A stretch of DNA of 64,000 nucleotides. Source: Halorientalis salina. GTDB taxonomy: Archaea; Halobacteriota; Halobacteria; Halobacteriales; Haloarculaceae. Numbering within the stretch: the first letter of the stretch is position 1; each line of letters opens with the position of its first letter. Both the position numbers and the translations under genes were made by a program. The notes beneath the pieces are model-generated. The model saw nothing but the letters and a program-made list of their open reading frames with translations. It ran no database searches and was not told the origin of the DNA. The stretch covers positions 248,001 through 312,000 of the forward strand of contig NZ_SOSC01000001.1 of NCBI RefSeq assembly GCF_005049285.1, in the 5' to 3' direction. Below are positions 27,038-36,144 of this stretch, one piece after another.

Positions 27038-27904
27038 TTATTCCCAGTTGCCCACGACATCGGGGATACAACCCACGTCGCGTTTGGGGTAGTCGTCGTG
27101 GCTCTCGACGTAGCTCACGTCGTACTCCTCGTAGTTGTGCGGGGCTTCGCCTTCGATTCCCTCGTGGCCGACTGCGGTGTCCCACATCGCGGCCCGGTAG
27201 TCGTATTTCAGCGACTCGTCGTCCGTTTTGTAGTAGTTGCGGAACTGCTCGCAGTGGTCGGCGATGGCCTGCCCGTACTCGCCGTCGGTGGCCACCTCGT
27301 CGTCGTCGATAGCGCCACCGAGCAGGTCGACCGACGTGACCGACGTGTCGTACCCGCGGTCCATGAAGAACTCCAGGCACTCGGCGATGGTCTTGGCACC
27401 GAGCGAGTGAGCGATGACGCGCACGTCGGTCTCAGGGCTAGCTGCCTGGAGGTCGCGGACGAACGTGCCGAGTTTGTCCGCGTTCCGGTCCGCGACATCG
27501 ACCTGATCCCACCACTCAAGCGTCTCGCCGTCAGAGTCCCAGGAGTACCCGACGACGGGTGCCGTCACGTCCGAGCCGCGGAGGGCCTCGGTGACCTGTC
27601 GGAACTTCTCGCGGGCCTGGACGGCGTCGTGTTTCCAGCCGTGGACGAACACGATCAGTTCCTCGGGCGATTCGTCGTTGGTCACGCCCGGAACCGTCCC
27701 CGTCGTCTCGTAGTTCGTCCGGTCGTTGCCGTCGGTCACGTACACGTCGCCGTACCACGTGGTATCGTAGTGCCCGCGCGTGGTCACGACGCCCGAGTAT
27801 TGTTCGAAAAAGGTCGATTCGGTCGCCGACGCCGTTCCCACCCCACTTGCGGCTACTGTTCCTGCCACTGCTGTCTTGCAAAACGTCCGTCTCGAAAGGT
27901 CCAT
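27038..27904 (-). CDS. Tat-exported alpha/beta hydrolase
   Basis: 288 aa. The N-terminus MDLSRRTFCKTAVAGTVAAS is a twin-arginine signal (SRRTFCK) with probable cleavage near ASA at ~27. The body is an alpha/beta hydrolase: oxyanion loop VFVHGWKHD at ~86-94 and nucleophile elbow AHSLGAKT with Ser167. It lies close to DUF900-like hydrolases. Tat export fits an enzyme acting outside the cell in high salt, an esterase or lipase by fold, substrate unknown. No lipobox, so probably secreted or loosely surface-bound. The promoter region upstream (27905-28064) is A+T-rich. Confidence 0.82.
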   Translation of the reverse strand: MDLSRRTFCKTAVAGTVAASGVGTASATESTFFEQYSGVVTTRGHYDTTWYGDVYVTDGNDRTNYETTGTVPGVTNDESPEELIVFVHGWKHDAVQAREKFRQVTEALRGSDVTAPVVGYSWDSDGETLEWWDQVDVADRNADKLGTFVRDLQAASPETDVRVIAHSLGAKTIAECLEFFMDRGYDTSVTSVDLLGGAIDDDEVATDGEYGQAIADHCEQFRNYYKTDDESLKYDYRAAMWDTAVGHEGIEGEAPHNYEEYDVSYVESHDDYPKRDVGCIPDVVGNWE

Positions 27905-28064
27905 CTGTACTCCCCCACGTCAAACCTGCACGAAACTCCGTATTAAATTTCGGAAATATTCGACAACGATTAAAACGTTGAACGCGTTTCCCCTAGCTCG
28001 CCGCACACAGCGTCAGACGCCCGTCTGCTGGGGAATTTAGCCGCTCCAGCCGGGACCCTCTGGT

Positions 28065-28265
28065 ATGAACTCCGACGTCGTCGGGAGCGTGACGAAGGTC
28101 TGGTACTGTACGTACTGCGAGGCCCGCAACGTAACCGCGGCGGCCGACGTGTTCTCGGACCAGTGTGAGAACTGCACGTGCTACAACGAAGTCGACTGGA
28201 CGGAGGCAGGGGACGTGACGTTCAGCGAGGCAAAAGCAGTCGCTGAGGGAACGGAAGCGAACTGA
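28065..28265 (+). CDS. Small zinc-ribbon protein
   Basis: 66 aa. KVWYCTYCEARNVTAAADVFSDQCENCTCYNEVDW contains two CxxC knuckles, a complete rubredoxin-like zinc ribbon, followed by a short acidic tail. No other domain. Such tiny zinc ribbons are abundant in haloarchaea and may bind nucleic acid or proteins; nothing more specific is visible. Convergent with the DnaJ-like gene (17 bases). Confidence 0.78.
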   Translation: MNSDVVGSVTKVWYCTYCEARNVTAAADVFSDQCENCTCYNEVDWTEAGDVTFSEAKAVAEGTEAN

Positions 28266-28282
28266 CGGCCTCGGGAGACGGT

Positions 28283-29200
28283 TCACGAGTAGATGCGTGA
28301 GACCATGTGGAGGACCGAGAAGAACACGGCCCCGCCGAGCAGGACGAGCGAAACGAACACCGTCGGGACCGAGGCCTCCCAGCGGATCAAAAGCAGGATC
28401 GTGACGAACGCGCTCATGAGAAACACGAAGTGAAAGATAAGCCAGGGGCCGATGTTCCGGAGTGCGAGTTTGACGCTTCCCACGTTGGACGGGCCGCCGG
28501 TCATCGGTCCAGTGGCGTCGTGACCCGATGGCCGATACCCGCTCGCCGTCGCGCGTGCGTTCTGCCAGCCGTCGGCCCGTGCCCCGTCGTCCGTGCCGGT
28601 GCCACCGGGATCAGCCGACGCGGTCGTGTCGCCGTCAGGGTCCCAGTCGAAGTCCTCGGTCCAGGATCGGTCCCGCCAGTCGTCGCTGTACTGCCGTGAG
28701 CCGTGGCCGTCGTCGGTCGAGTACTCGGAACGGTATCGGTCGTAGTTGTGAGCCGTTTCGGACGCGCCCGTCCGCCGGGACTGACGGGAGTTCCTGCGTG
28801 AGCCGGACGCCGTCGAACCGCCGGACTGGCGGCCGCGTTCGCCCGACGTGTCGGATCGGGCCCGCGACCGGTCGGCATCCGCCGCGTTCCCGGTGGTCGC
28901 GTTCCGGGACCGGCCGGCGTTGGCCGTTCCTGTACCGCCAGTGTGGTCGACGGTCCAGGCGTTCCCGTCCATGTACCGGCGGACGTAGGTGTTGTGGCCG
29001 ACCCGGTCGTACTGTTTGCGGCTTGCGTCGTCGACGAGCACCTCCCGCGCCTGCGTGATGCGTTTGAACTGGTCGACCGCGTCCTCGGCGTCGCTGACGT
29101 CCGGGTGGTGGGTCTTGACCAGTTCCCGGTAGGCCGCTTGAATCGTCTCCGTATCGGCCTCGGGGTCGACGCCGAGGACGCTATAGAACGTCTCTGCCAT
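28283..29200 (-). CDS. DnaJ-domain protein with C-terminal membrane helices
   Basis: 305 aa. The N-terminal J domain (~1-65) has TFYSVLGVDPEADTETIQAAYRELVKTHHPDVSDAEDA with the invariant HPD, which stimulates Hsp70 ATPase. A long low-complexity region rich in Ser, Gly, Arg, Thr and Asp (~80-240) follows, and two hydrophobic segments close the protein (WLIFHFVFLMSAFVTILLLI; TVFVSLVLLGGAVFFSVLHMV). This places the J domain at the inner face of the membrane. It is not canonical DnaJ (no zinc-finger or substrate domains). No dnaK nearby. Confidence 0.87.
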   Translation of the reverse strand: MAETFYSVLGVDPEADTETIQAAYRELVKTHHPDVSDAEDAVDQFKRITQAREVLVDDASRKQYDRVGHNTYVRRYMDGNAWTVDHTGGTGTANAGRSRNATTGNAADADRSRARSDTSGERGRQSGGSTASGSRRNSRQSRRTGASETAHNYDRYRSEYSTDDGHGSRQYSDDWRDRSWTEDFDWDPDGDTTASADPGGTGTDDGARADGWQNARATASGYRPSGHDATGPMTGGPSNVGSVKLALRNIGPWLIFHFVFLMSAFVTILLLIRWEASVPTVFVSLVLLGGAVFFSVLHMVSRIYS

Positions 29201-29374
29201 GCGCGGGGCTATTGCTCGACGGTTCGTACTCGGGGAGGTTAAATGTCACCCGCGTACCGACGTGCGAAACGCGGTCACAGGTCGGGCGGACGGATCGAAC
29301 CCCGACAGCGTCCTGCGTCTGCCCGACGGGTGTCTGACTCAGTTATTTACGTCCCTCGGCCCCCGGTACCACCG

Positions 29375-29539
29375 ATGGCAGAGAATTTCCTCGACATGGA
29401 CGAGGTGACGATCGAGTTAGATGAGGCGGAACTCGAGGAAATCGACCAAATCGCCTTCGAGAACCATCGGGAGAACCGCGACGCTGCGATACGCGACCTC
29501 CTCGACCAGTGGCTGAAAGAGCGCGACGGGGAGGAGTAA
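29375..29539 (+). CDS. Ribbon-helix-helix-like small protein (CopG/Arc type, putative)
   Basis: 54 aa: MAENFLDMDEVTIELDEAE, then LEEIDQIAFENHRENRDAAIRDLLDQWLKER. A beta strand followed by two helices, with the conserved NREAAIRDLL-like second helix, fits a ribbon-helix-helix DNA-binding fold, although the strand is unusually acidic for DNA contact. It may be a regulator or antitoxin-like protein, but no toxin gene is adjacent. ATG at 29375. Confidence 0.7.
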   Translation: MAENFLDMDEVTIELDEAELEEIDQIAFENHRENRDAAIRDLLDQWLKERDGEE

Positions 29540-29619
29540 CCGTCCCAGTCAGCCCGACCCAGGTCCGGCAGTCAGCGCGCAGCGGAGTGCTTATACGCCA
29601 CTCGTGACTACATAGAAGT

Positions 29620-30072
29620 ATGGGTGGAGAGTTGACGGTCGATTCCTGGGGAGAGGCGCTCGCCGCCGTCCACGGCGTCGATTTCGGAACGGACATCCGG
29701 GTGCCCAAGTCCTCGGAGCCGACGCTTCCCGGAACGGTCGATCTCCGGTCGTCGAACTTCCCCTGGTCGATCCACAAGGGCGCGATCCGGGTGTTCCGGG
29801 AAAACGAGGCCGGGGCGCACCTCCAGATCCGTGAGTTCCCCGACTACTGGACGGTCCAGCGCGACCGTTCGAACCCACACTATCGACCGGTGAGCCACGC
29901 GCGGACGGACGTCCCGGCGATGACGGCGGCGATGAGCGTCGCCAGTTTCCCGATCTTTACGTACCTGAGCGGCCTCAGACTCGCCGGGCACCTCTCCGCA
30001 CAGGCGGCCGACCTCTCCGTGACGGTCCTGGCCGACGGCGTCGTCCCGCTGGTCAACGCCGTGTTCAAGTAG
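29620..30072 (+). CDS. Conserved hypothetical protein
   Basis: 150 aa. N-terminal half: GEALAAVHGVDFGTDIRVPKSSEPTLPGTVDL, then WSIHKGAIRVFRENEAGAHLQIREFPDYWTVQRDRSNPHYRP; C-terminal stretch with hydrophobic segments (AAMSVASFPIFTYLSGL; LSVTVLADGVVPLVNAVF). No known motif. The last eight bases overlap the 3' end of the convergent membrane gene. Function not recognised. Confidence 0.68.
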   Translation: MGGELTVDSWGEALAAVHGVDFGTDIRVPKSSEPTLPGTVDLRSSNFPWSIHKGAIRVFRENEAGAHLQIREFPDYWTVQRDRSNPHYRPVSHARTDVPAMTAAMSVASFPIFTYLSGLRLAGHLSAQAADLSVTVLADGVVPLVNAVFK

Positions 30073-30346
30073 CGTACTCGTCCCGCGTTCGATGCCACCA
30101 GTAGATGCCGACGGTCAGCGCCAGCGCGATCACGCCGCCGACGAAGAGCGAGCCACCGATCGTCGATTGACCCTGGAAATAGACGAGCATGAGTCCGAGA
30201 CTCGCGGCGAAGAGTCCGACCTGGGCGAGGACGACGGCGGCGAGAAAGGCCCAGAAGGTGGCGCCGTCGGCCCGCTGAATCGTCCCCTGGAACTCGCCCG
30301 GGCGTTCGGACTCCTCCTCGATGATCGAAAACGGGTCAAGGAGCAT
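30065..30346 (-). CDS. Small two-helix membrane protein
   Basis: 93 aa: a polar N-terminus (LLDPFSIIEEESERPGEFQGTI) and two hydrophobic helices (FWAFLAAVVLAQVGLFAASLGLML; GGSLFVGGVIALALTVGIYW) with a charged C-terminus. This pattern is typical of haloarchaeal DUF-type small membrane proteins; no function assigned. ATG at 30346 is preferred over an upstream frame extension that overlaps the divergent Usp promoter. Confidence 0.7.
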   Translation of the reverse strand: MLLDPFSIIEEESERPGEFQGTIQRADGATFWAFLAAVVLAQVGLFAASLGLMLVYFQGQSTIGGSLFVGGVIALALTVGIYWWHRTRDEYAT

Positions 30347-30442
30347 TGGCTGACGTAGGTGCTGTACGGGGATAACGGCTCGGTCGGAGACGTAAGGTCC
30401 GGTACCGTGGGTATACTTGTGTGTCGGTCCACGAGTGAGGGT

Positions 30443-30874
30443 ATGGCTCCGTCGCACGTACTCGTCCCGCTGGACGGGTCACCGCTCGCCGAAGACGCGC
30501 TGGTTCACGCGCTCGACACCTTCGATTGTGCGGTGACGGTGTTGAACGTGGTGACACCCCTCGACAAGTCGATGAGCGAGGGCGGCGTACTGGAAGCTGA
30601 CGAGAAGCGCCAGGATCAAGGACGCGAGCGGGCGAACGCCGTCGTCGATCGCGCCAAGCACCGCGCGGCCGACCAGGACAGAACAGTGGAGACAGTCGTC
30701 GAGACCGGCGACCCGGCCGAGGCCATCCTGGCGTACGTCGACGACACAGACGTCGATCACGTTGTCATGGGCGGTCACGGCGGCGACCGACATCGACTCA
30801 CCCGTCGACTGCTGGGCACCGTCGCCACGGCCGTCGTCGGTGAGGCCCCCGTCACGGTCACAGTCGTCCGCTGA
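30443..30874 (+). CDS. Universal stress protein (UspA family)
   Basis: 143 aa, single Usp domain: SHVLVPLDGSPLAEDALVHALDTF (start), and the nucleotide loop VDHVVMGGHGGDRHRLTRRLLGTVATAVVGEAPVTVTVV, close to the G-x2-G-x9-G(S/T) ATP-binding motif. It therefore probably binds ATP, unlike the Usp at 17.5 kb. Soluble. Convergent with the PiT transporter gene. Confidence 0.9.
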   Translation: MAPSHVLVPLDGSPLAEDALVHALDTFDCAVTVLNVVTPLDKSMSEGGVLEADEKRQDQGRERANAVVDRAKHRAADQDRTVETVVETGDPAEAILAYVDDTDVDHVVMGGHGGDRHRLTRRLLGTVATAVVGEAPVTVTVVR

Positions 30875-30890
30875 CTCGGCGGGTCGGAGC

Positions 30891-32096
30891 TTAGCCACCG
30901 AGAACTGCAGCGAACACGCGATACAGCCCGAATCCGATGGCGATGGACGCGACGAGCGTGATGAGCCAGAAGGCGAGCGTGACGCCGATTTTCCGGCGCG
31001 AGACGCCCGCCGAGCCGCCGGCGAGTCCGCCGCCGATGACCCCGGAGATGATGATGTTGTTGAAGGAGATGGGGATGCCAAGCGCGATCGCCGCCTGTGC
31101 GATGATGAACCCGGGGACCAGCGCCGCGATGGACCGTCTGATCCCGAGTTGCGCGTACTCCCGAGAGGTCGCCTGAAGCAGCCGCGGAGCACCCATCCAC
31201 GCGCCGCCGAGGATGCCAGTGGCCCCGATCGCGAGGAGGACCAGCCCCGGCAACCCCAGTTCGGCCGTGTAGAGGTTCTCCAGCGGCCCCGTTGCGAGAC
31301 CGACCTGACTCCCGCCGCTGGAGAAGGCGACGACGCTCCCGAGAATGACGAGGAAGGTTTTCACGCCACGGTCGACCGAGTCCTGTGTCCGTCGACGGAT
31401 GAACACGAAACTCCCGATCGCGAAGAGCACCGTTACGACCCCGATCCCGACCGGTGCCCCACCCACTGCGGGGACGCCGACGAGTCGCGAGAGGAAACTC
31501 GCGAGCGAGGCCGTCGTCGCTCCGGCCGGTGACGGGATGATGCTCATCTGGATGTTGGCGATGATGCCACCGACGACGGCGGCAAGCAATGGAACGCCGA
31601 CGGTCTCGGGGATGTCCTCACGCCGCAACAGCGTCGCGGTCAGGTAGGCGAGGCCGCCCGATACCGGCGGGACGAGCAGCCAGAACGTCACGATTCGGCG
31701 GTAGGTGTCGAAGGCCGGCGACCCACCCAGCGAGAGGCCGACGCCGACCATCGCGCCCGTCGTCGCGAACGCGGCCGGAACCGGATACCCGGAGTAGACG
31801 CCGAAGATCATGAACCCCGTCGCGGTCAATAGGCCGGCGGTCGCGGCCAGCGAGGAGAAGGCGACACCGTTGATGAGGCCGGCACCGACCGTTTCGGAGA
31901 TGCTGCCACCCTGCGTGACCGCGCCCAGCGCCGCGAGGATACCGATGAGGAAGGCCGCACGCATCGTCGAGATGGCGTTGGCACCGATCGCGGGCGCGAA
32001 CGGCGGCGAGTTGCTGTTCGCCCCGAGCGCCCAGGCCGTGACCAATCCCGTGACCGTCGCGAGCGCGACCAGTGCCCAGAAAACGATGTCAACCAC
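30891..32096 (-). CDS. PiT-family inorganic phosphate (or sulfate) transporter
   Basis: 401 aa with ~10-11 membrane helices and internal pseudo-symmetry. The first repeat has the degenerate signature ALGANSNSPPFAPAIGANA (family GANDxANA...G), and the second has IPISFNNIIISGVIGGGLAGG, the partner motif. VFSSGGSQVGLATGPL-type segments lie between. PHO4/PiT proteins co-transport phosphate with Na+ or H+. GTG start at 32096; no better ATG fits the first helix. An A+T-poor 279-base region without a gene lies upstream (32097-32375), containing nothing I recognise. Confidence 0.88.
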   Translation of the reverse strand: MVDIVFWALVALATVTGLVTAWALGANSNSPPFAPAIGANAISTMRAAFLIGILAALGAVTQGGSISETVGAGLINGVAFSSLAATAGLLTATGFMIFGVYSGYPVPAAFATTGAMVGVGLSLGGSPAFDTYRRIVTFWLLVPPVSGGLAYLTATLLRREDIPETVGVPLLAAVVGGIIANIQMSIIPSPAGATTASLASFLSRLVGVPAVGGAPVGIGVVTVLFAIGSFVFIRRRTQDSVDRGVKTFLVILGSVVAFSSGGSQVGLATGPLENLYTAELGLPGLVLLAIGATGILGGAWMGAPRLLQATSREYAQLGIRRSIAALVPGFIIAQAAIALGIPISFNNIIISGVIGGGLAGGSAGVSRRKIGVTLAFWLITLVASIAIGFGLYRVFAAVLGG

Positions 32097-32375
32097 GATT
32101 CACCGTTGTACCGGAGTGACAACGCGAACACCTGTCGACGCTAACGACGGTTTGGCTCAAACCCATTCGTGGGGAGATTGACTTGGAGCGGGAAAAAGGG
32201 TTCGCGTGGCGTCTCCATCCGGGCGCTAAGAGCCGAATACCGAGCGAGGAGCGCCGGGAGAGACGTGCTGGGTTTCGGGGACGATATGCCGATTCTCGCG
32301 CGGCGGGATTAACTGCTCCCGCTGAGACAGGATCGATTCCCACACTTCACGTAGCTCCGGGCCGTATCGGATCCA

Positions 32376-33221
32376 ATGCCAACACTTGCGCTGGACGACG
32401 TCGATCTCCAGTACGAAGTCACGGGCGAGGGCCAGCCGCTGGTCTTCGTTCACGGCGGATGGATGAACGGCGACGCCTGGCGGACACAGGTCGAGCGGTT
32501 CGCAGCCGACTACCGGGTGATCACCGTCGACCTCCGTGGGCACGGTCGGACGGGCGCGACAGATACGCGGCAGTACTCGATCGAACTGTTCACCGACGAC
32601 CTCGAAGCGTTGTTGGCACACCTGGACGTCGAGCGGCCGATACTCTGTGGGCTCTCGCTGGGTGGAATGGTCGTCCAGGAGTACCTCGACCGGCACCCTG
32701 ACGGGGCGGCCGGTGCGATCGTCGCCGGCCCGGTCCGGTCGATGCCGCCGTTCGAGATTCCCAGCGGCTTCAAACCGTTCGTCTCGCCGCTCCCGATGCT
32801 CGCGACGACGCTGTCTGTCGCCGGGTCGGCGGCCACCTTCCAGTCGCTGTTGGCCTCCATCAGGCCCGTCAACGGTGGCCCCTGGCTCTCGGTCGACCCC
32901 TCGATCCACTCGTGGGCGAGAAGCGCCGTCGGCGACATCGACAGCAGCGAGTTCCGGAAGATCTTCAGAGCGCTCTACGAGTACGATCCGCCGACCCTCT
33001 CCCACGTCACCACGCCGACGCTCGTCGTGTACGGCGACCAGGAAGTGTCGCTGGTCAAAAACCAGGGCAAACGACTCGGGTCAGCCGTCCCCAATGGCAC
33101 GGTCCGGGAGATACCCGACGCCGGCCACCTGGTCAATCAGGACAATCCCGAGGCGTTCAACGCCGCCCTCGCCGAGTTCATGGCCGGCCTCTCGACCGAC
33201 GACCGACAACCGGCGGCCTGA
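32376..33221 (+). CDS. Alpha/beta hydrolase
   Basis: 281 aa, canonical fold: HGGW oxyanion loop (VFVHGGWMNGDAW), nucleophile elbow GLSLGGMVVQEY (Ser), acidic residue after VVYGDQE, and catalytic His in IPDAGHLVNQDNPEAFN. No signal peptide; cytoplasmic. Candidate reactions include esterase, epoxide hydrolase-like or C-C hydrolase; substrate unknown. ATG at 32376. Its TGA stop is also the first codon of the hairpin element that follows. Confidence 0.88.
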   Translation: MPTLALDDVDLQYEVTGEGQPLVFVHGGWMNGDAWRTQVERFAADYRVITVDLRGHGRTGATDTRQYSIELFTDDLEALLAHLDVERPILCGLSLGGMVVQEYLDRHPDGAAGAIVAGPVRSMPPFEIPSGFKPFVSPLPMLATTLSVAGSAATFQSLLASIRPVNGGPWLSVDPSIHSWARSAVGDIDSSEFRKIFRALYEYDPPTLSHVTTPTLVVYGDQEVSLVKNQGKRLGSAVPNGTVREIPDAGHLVNQDNPEAFNAALAEFMAGLSTDDRQPAA

Positions 33222-33304
33222 TACGGTTTGCTGTAGCTGTGTACCGCTACGATCGCCCGCAATTGGGCGATCGATGCGGAAATGATCTACAGCAGTCCGT
33301 ATGA
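33219..33304 (+). repeat. Imperfect hairpin element, copy 1
   Basis: An 86-base imperfect inverted repeat: two 40-base arms (30 of 40 paired) around a 6-base loop GCAATT, with a perfect inner stem GATCGCCC/GGGCGATC. It begins with TGATAC, whose TGA is the stop codon of the preceding hydrolase gene, and ends GTATGA. The same end sequences, spacing and GCTRTARCT box occur in a second copy at 41553-41636. It sits between convergent genes, so it could also end transcription. A small non-autonomous element (REP/MITE-like) is my preferred reading. Confidence 0.6.
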
Positions 33305-33311
33305 GGAACCC

Positions 33312-33773
33312 TCACACTGCGTCTTCGGGTTCGCTCTCGATGGCCAGATCGCGGAGGCGATTCCGCAACTCGCGTGCGTCCTCGGCCGTGAGACCGGGGA
33401 TCGAGACGTCCGCGCCGCGCGACCCGGCGGTGTAGACGACGACGCTCCCGAGTCCCAGCACGCGGTCCAGCGGGTCCCGCTGGGTGTCGACGTGTTGCAC
33501 CCTGACGTACGGCACTGCCGTCTCGACCTGGGTCACCACGCCGCGTTCGAGTTCGAGCGCGTCGGACTGGAGTTCGTAGCGCCACCGCCGGTACAGGGCC
33601 AGAACGTACAGCACGACGAGCGGAATCAGCACGAGCGCGAGTCCAACGCCGAGAAGCGGTGAGATCCCGAGCAGGAACCGGTCTACGACCGTCACCAGCC
33701 CACCGATGACAGCGAGCGCGACCAGCGCCAGGAGTCCCCATCGGAGTCGCACGCGAGGATGGAGGGCATTCAT
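33312..33773 (-). CDS. PH-domain (bPH2-type) membrane protein
   Basis: 153 aa: two N-terminal membrane helices (WGLLALVALAVIGGLVTVVDRFLL; LLGVGLALVLIPLVVLYVLAL) followed by a bacterial PH-like domain with the motif LQSDALELERGVVTQVETAVPYVRVQHVDTQRDPLDRVLGLGSVVVYTAG, typical of YdbS/DUF304 proteins. These are thought to act at the membrane, function unclear. Only one copy here (YdbS/YdbT usually come as pairs). ATG at 33773. Confidence 0.85.
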   Translation of the reverse strand: MNALHPRVRLRWGLLALVALAVIGGLVTVVDRFLLGISPLLGVGLALVLIPLVVLYVLALYRRWRYELQSDALELERGVVTQVETAVPYVRVQHVDTQRDPLDRVLGLGSVVVYTAGSRGADVSIPGLTAEDARELRNRLRDLAIESEPEDAV

Positions 33774-33847
33774 AATTCGACTGAACGGTCGAGGCGGTGA
33801 AAAAATACCGGAACGCGATTCCGGTGCCGGCGCGGAACTGTCGACCC

Positions 33848-34828
33848 TCAGGTCCAGTCGTCGAGTCCGGTCTGGACCGTCGCGTCCTCGATGCGCTCGA
33901 AGCCGCGTTCGACCTCGTCGGCCGCGACGCCCCACTCCTCGACGACGAACTCGCGGGCCGCGTCGATGTCCGGCGACACGTCGGTCTCGAACGTCACGTC
34001 CTCGGTCACCGGCGGGTTCAGGAACAGCTCGCGGATGCGGTCGGTGTGTTCGATGTGGACCGACCGGTCCTCGAAGACGCCCCAGATGTCGCCGTGTTCC
34101 TTGACCGCCTTCACTGCGGTTTTGGGACCGATACCCGAGATGCCCTCGTTGAAGTCCGTCCCGCAGAGAATGCCGATGTCGACCAGTTGCTCCCAGGTGA
34201 TGTCGTGGTTCGCGAGCGTCGCGTCGAGATCCATCAGTTCGGGGTCGCCGCTGGACGTGAGTTGGCGGAGCGTCAGCGGCGAGCCAAAGAGCAAGGCGTC
34301 GTAGTCCTCGGTGCCCGCGTAGTCGACCGTCCCCGTTCGAGCCATGTGTGCGGCCTGAGCCTCGCCCTCGGCGGGCGCGTCGACGACTGGCACGTCGAGC
34401 AAGGAGAGCAGTTCGCGGGTCGTCTCGATGATCGTCTCCGTGAGTCGCTGGGTCCGGGATTCGAGGGTCGCGACCATCTCGGAGTCGCCCTCCTCCCGGG
34501 CAGTTTCGAGTTGGGCTTCGTATTTCTCGCGTTGGTCCCTGCGCTTCTCGATCTCGTCGTCCTTGAGGTCGGTGACGCCGCCGTCGAAGACGAACACGGG
34601 CGTCACGTCGTGTTCGAGGAACTTCGGGAGCCCCTGGACGACGCCGATGAGGTTCGCTACCTCCGTCCCGTCGGCCGTGGTGTAGGCCGATTCACGGGTG
34701 AACCGGACCGTCGTCGTCAGGTAGCGGTAGAGCCAGTTGTGGGCGTCGACCGCCACGACCGACCCGGCCAGGTCGTCGTACGCGACGTCCTCGATGACCG
34801 CGACGTCCCGCAGATCTGCGTTTCCCAT
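33848..34828 (-). CDS. fen: Flap endonuclease FEN-1
   Basis: 326 aa structure-specific 5' nuclease of lagging-strand maturation and DNA repair. N-terminal XPG domain with [23 protein letters not shown], and the internal XPG domain [48 protein letters not shown] (helix-hairpin-helix). Metal ligands D/E are present in each block. The C-terminal QTGLDDWT resembles a degenerate PCNA-interacting (PIP) box. ATG at 34828. Convergent with nothing; the GNAT gene is 46 bases upstream on the same strand. Confidence 0.95.
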   Translation of the reverse strand: MGNADLRDVAVIEDVAYDDLAGSVVAVDAHNWLYRYLTTTVRFTRESAYTTADGTEVANLIGVVQGLPKFLEHDVTPVFVFDGGVTDLKDDEIEKRRDQREKYEAQLETAREEGDSEMVATLESRTQRLTETIIETTRELLSLLDVPVVDAPAEGEAQAAHMARTGTVDYAGTEDYDALLFGSPLTLRQLTSSGDPELMDLDATLANHDITWEQLVDIGILCGTDFNEGISGIGPKTAVKAVKEHGDIWGVFEDRSVHIEHTDRIRELFLNPPVTEDVTFETDVSPDIDAAREFVVEEWGVAADEVERGFERIEDATVQTGLDDWT

Positions 34829-34874
34829 TGGACTCCCGTTGGGACGGCCATCGCTTGAATCCCCCGACAGTCGA

Positions 34875-35414
34875 CTACGACGGTGCGTCGACCACCGACG
34901 GCGGCATCGACTCCACCCGTTCCGACAGAAACGCCGCCTCCCCCTCCGAGAGGTCCCGTTCCCGGAACAGGTCCAGCCCCGACTGATAGGTCGCCGGGTC
35001 ACGCTCCCCCGGGGATTCCAGTACGAGCTCCGCCATCCCGGTCTGGTCGCCCGTGTAGCCGAACCCAGCGCGATACATCGCCTCGTAGGCGAAGGGGTTG
35101 TTCACTGCGATTCGAGCGGACTCGTACCCGCGCTCGTGGGCGCGCTCGGCGACGAATCGGGCGAGTTTCGGACCGATCCCCTCGCCGCGTCTGTCGCGCC
35201 GGACAGTAATGTAGCGGAGCCAAAGCGTACTGGCGTCAGTTCGGTCCTCGTTGAACGCGACGGCACCGACGATACGCTGGTCTCCCTCGACTGGCTCTCG
35301 GGCCACGGCCTTGCCGGTGTTCGTCATGACGAACTTCCCGGCGTAGCTGAACCGCTCGTGATCGAGCCGCAGCTTCGGCCCGTCCGGGGGCCAGCCACGG
35401 ACCACGTACTCCAT
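34875..35414 (-). CDS. GNAT-family N-acetyltransferase
   Basis: 179 aa. GNAT core: [58 protein letters not shown], with the R-R-G-E-G-I-G acetyl-CoA loop and an ENPFAxxAMYRAGF-type motif. The N-terminal portion ([29 protein letters not shown]) is unusual for the fold and may set the substrate. The target is unknown. Lies upstream of fen in the same direction (46 bases), so a common transcript is possible. Confidence 0.88.
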   Translation of the reverse strand: MEYVVRGWPPDGPKLRLDHERFSYAGKFVMTNTGKAVAREPVEGDQRIVGAVAFNEDRTDASTLWLRYITVRRDRRGEGIGPKLARFVAERAHERGYESARIAVNNPFAYEAMYRAGFGYTGDQTGMAELVLESPGERDPATYQSGLDLFRERDLSEGEAAFLSERVESMPPSVVDAPS

Positions 35415-35487
35415 GGTCGACCTGGAACCCGCGAGCGCTTGAACGCTGTGCCCCAGTGCTCAAGGCCGTGGCCCGCTGTGCTCGGGT

Positions 35488-36096
35488 ATGGCCAAGCCCG
35501 ACCACGCCACCGACGGGACACGGACCGGCGATGTGTCCGTCTTCGACCGATTCTCGCCGCTGTACGACCGATTCAAGCCGGCCACGGACCGATCGAAACT
35601 CGACGCCGGCCTCGACCGTGCCGACCGGGAGATCGAGCGCGTCCTCGACGTTGGCGGCGGGTCCGGCCAGGGCGTACGCGCACTCGATGTGTCCGAGGGG
35701 ATCGTCGCCGACGCCGCACCCGGAATGCTCCGACGGGCGCGGCGACGCGGCCTCGACGCCGTCGGTGCCGACGCCGGTACTCTCCCCCTCACCGACGAGA
35801 GCGTCGACGCCGTGCTGATCCTCGACGCGCTCCACCACATGCGAGGGCCAGAGGCGGTCGTCGGGGAGGCCGCTCGGGTCCTTCGGCCCGGCGGCGTCCT
35901 CGTGATATTGGAGTTCGACCCGACGACGGTACTGGGACGAGCGCTCGTCGCTGGCGAGCATCTGGTCGGCATGGACTCGGCATTCTTCGCCCCCGGTGAC
36001 CTCGAAGCGATGGTTCGGGCCGCGGGCTTGGACGCGTCGGTCCCCCGAACGGGATTCGAGTACACGGTCGTCGGGCGCAAGCGACGCGGGGAGTGA
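35488..36096 (+). CDS. SAM-dependent methyltransferase (class I)
   Basis: 202 aa. SAM-binding motif I IERVLDVGGGSGQGVRAL (D-V-G-G-G-S-G), post-I DVSEGIVADAAPGMLRRA, motif II/III SVDAVLILDALHHMRGPEAVVGEAARVLRPGGVLVILEFDPT. The fold matches UbiE/menaquinone or generic class I methyltransferases (methyltransf_11). The substrate cannot be assigned. ATG at 35488; the following DUF3054 gene starts 48 bases downstream on the same strand. Confidence 0.9.
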   Translation: MAKPDHATDGTRTGDVSVFDRFSPLYDRFKPATDRSKLDAGLDRADREIERVLDVGGGSGQGVRALDVSEGIVADAAPGMLRRARRRGLDAVGADAGTLPLTDESVDAVLILDALHHMRGPEAVVGEAARVLRPGGVLVILEFDPTTVLGRALVAGEHLVGMDSAFFAPGDLEAMVRAAGLDASVPRTGFEYTVVGRKRRGE

Positions 36097-36144
36097 CACG
36101 TCGAAGGCGGGACACACAAGTTCCGGCAGTCCGAACCGGCGGGT

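Noticed and set aside
29375-29539. Antitoxin of a toxin-antitoxin pair
   Set aside because: The ribbon-helix-helix-like protein would suit, but neither neighbour resembles a RelE, VapC or HEPN toxin.
33219-33304. tRNA gene
   Set aside because: The hairpin has no cloverleaf features such as a TTCGANTC T-loop, CCA-adjacent acceptor stem or anticodon stem; it is one long hairpin.
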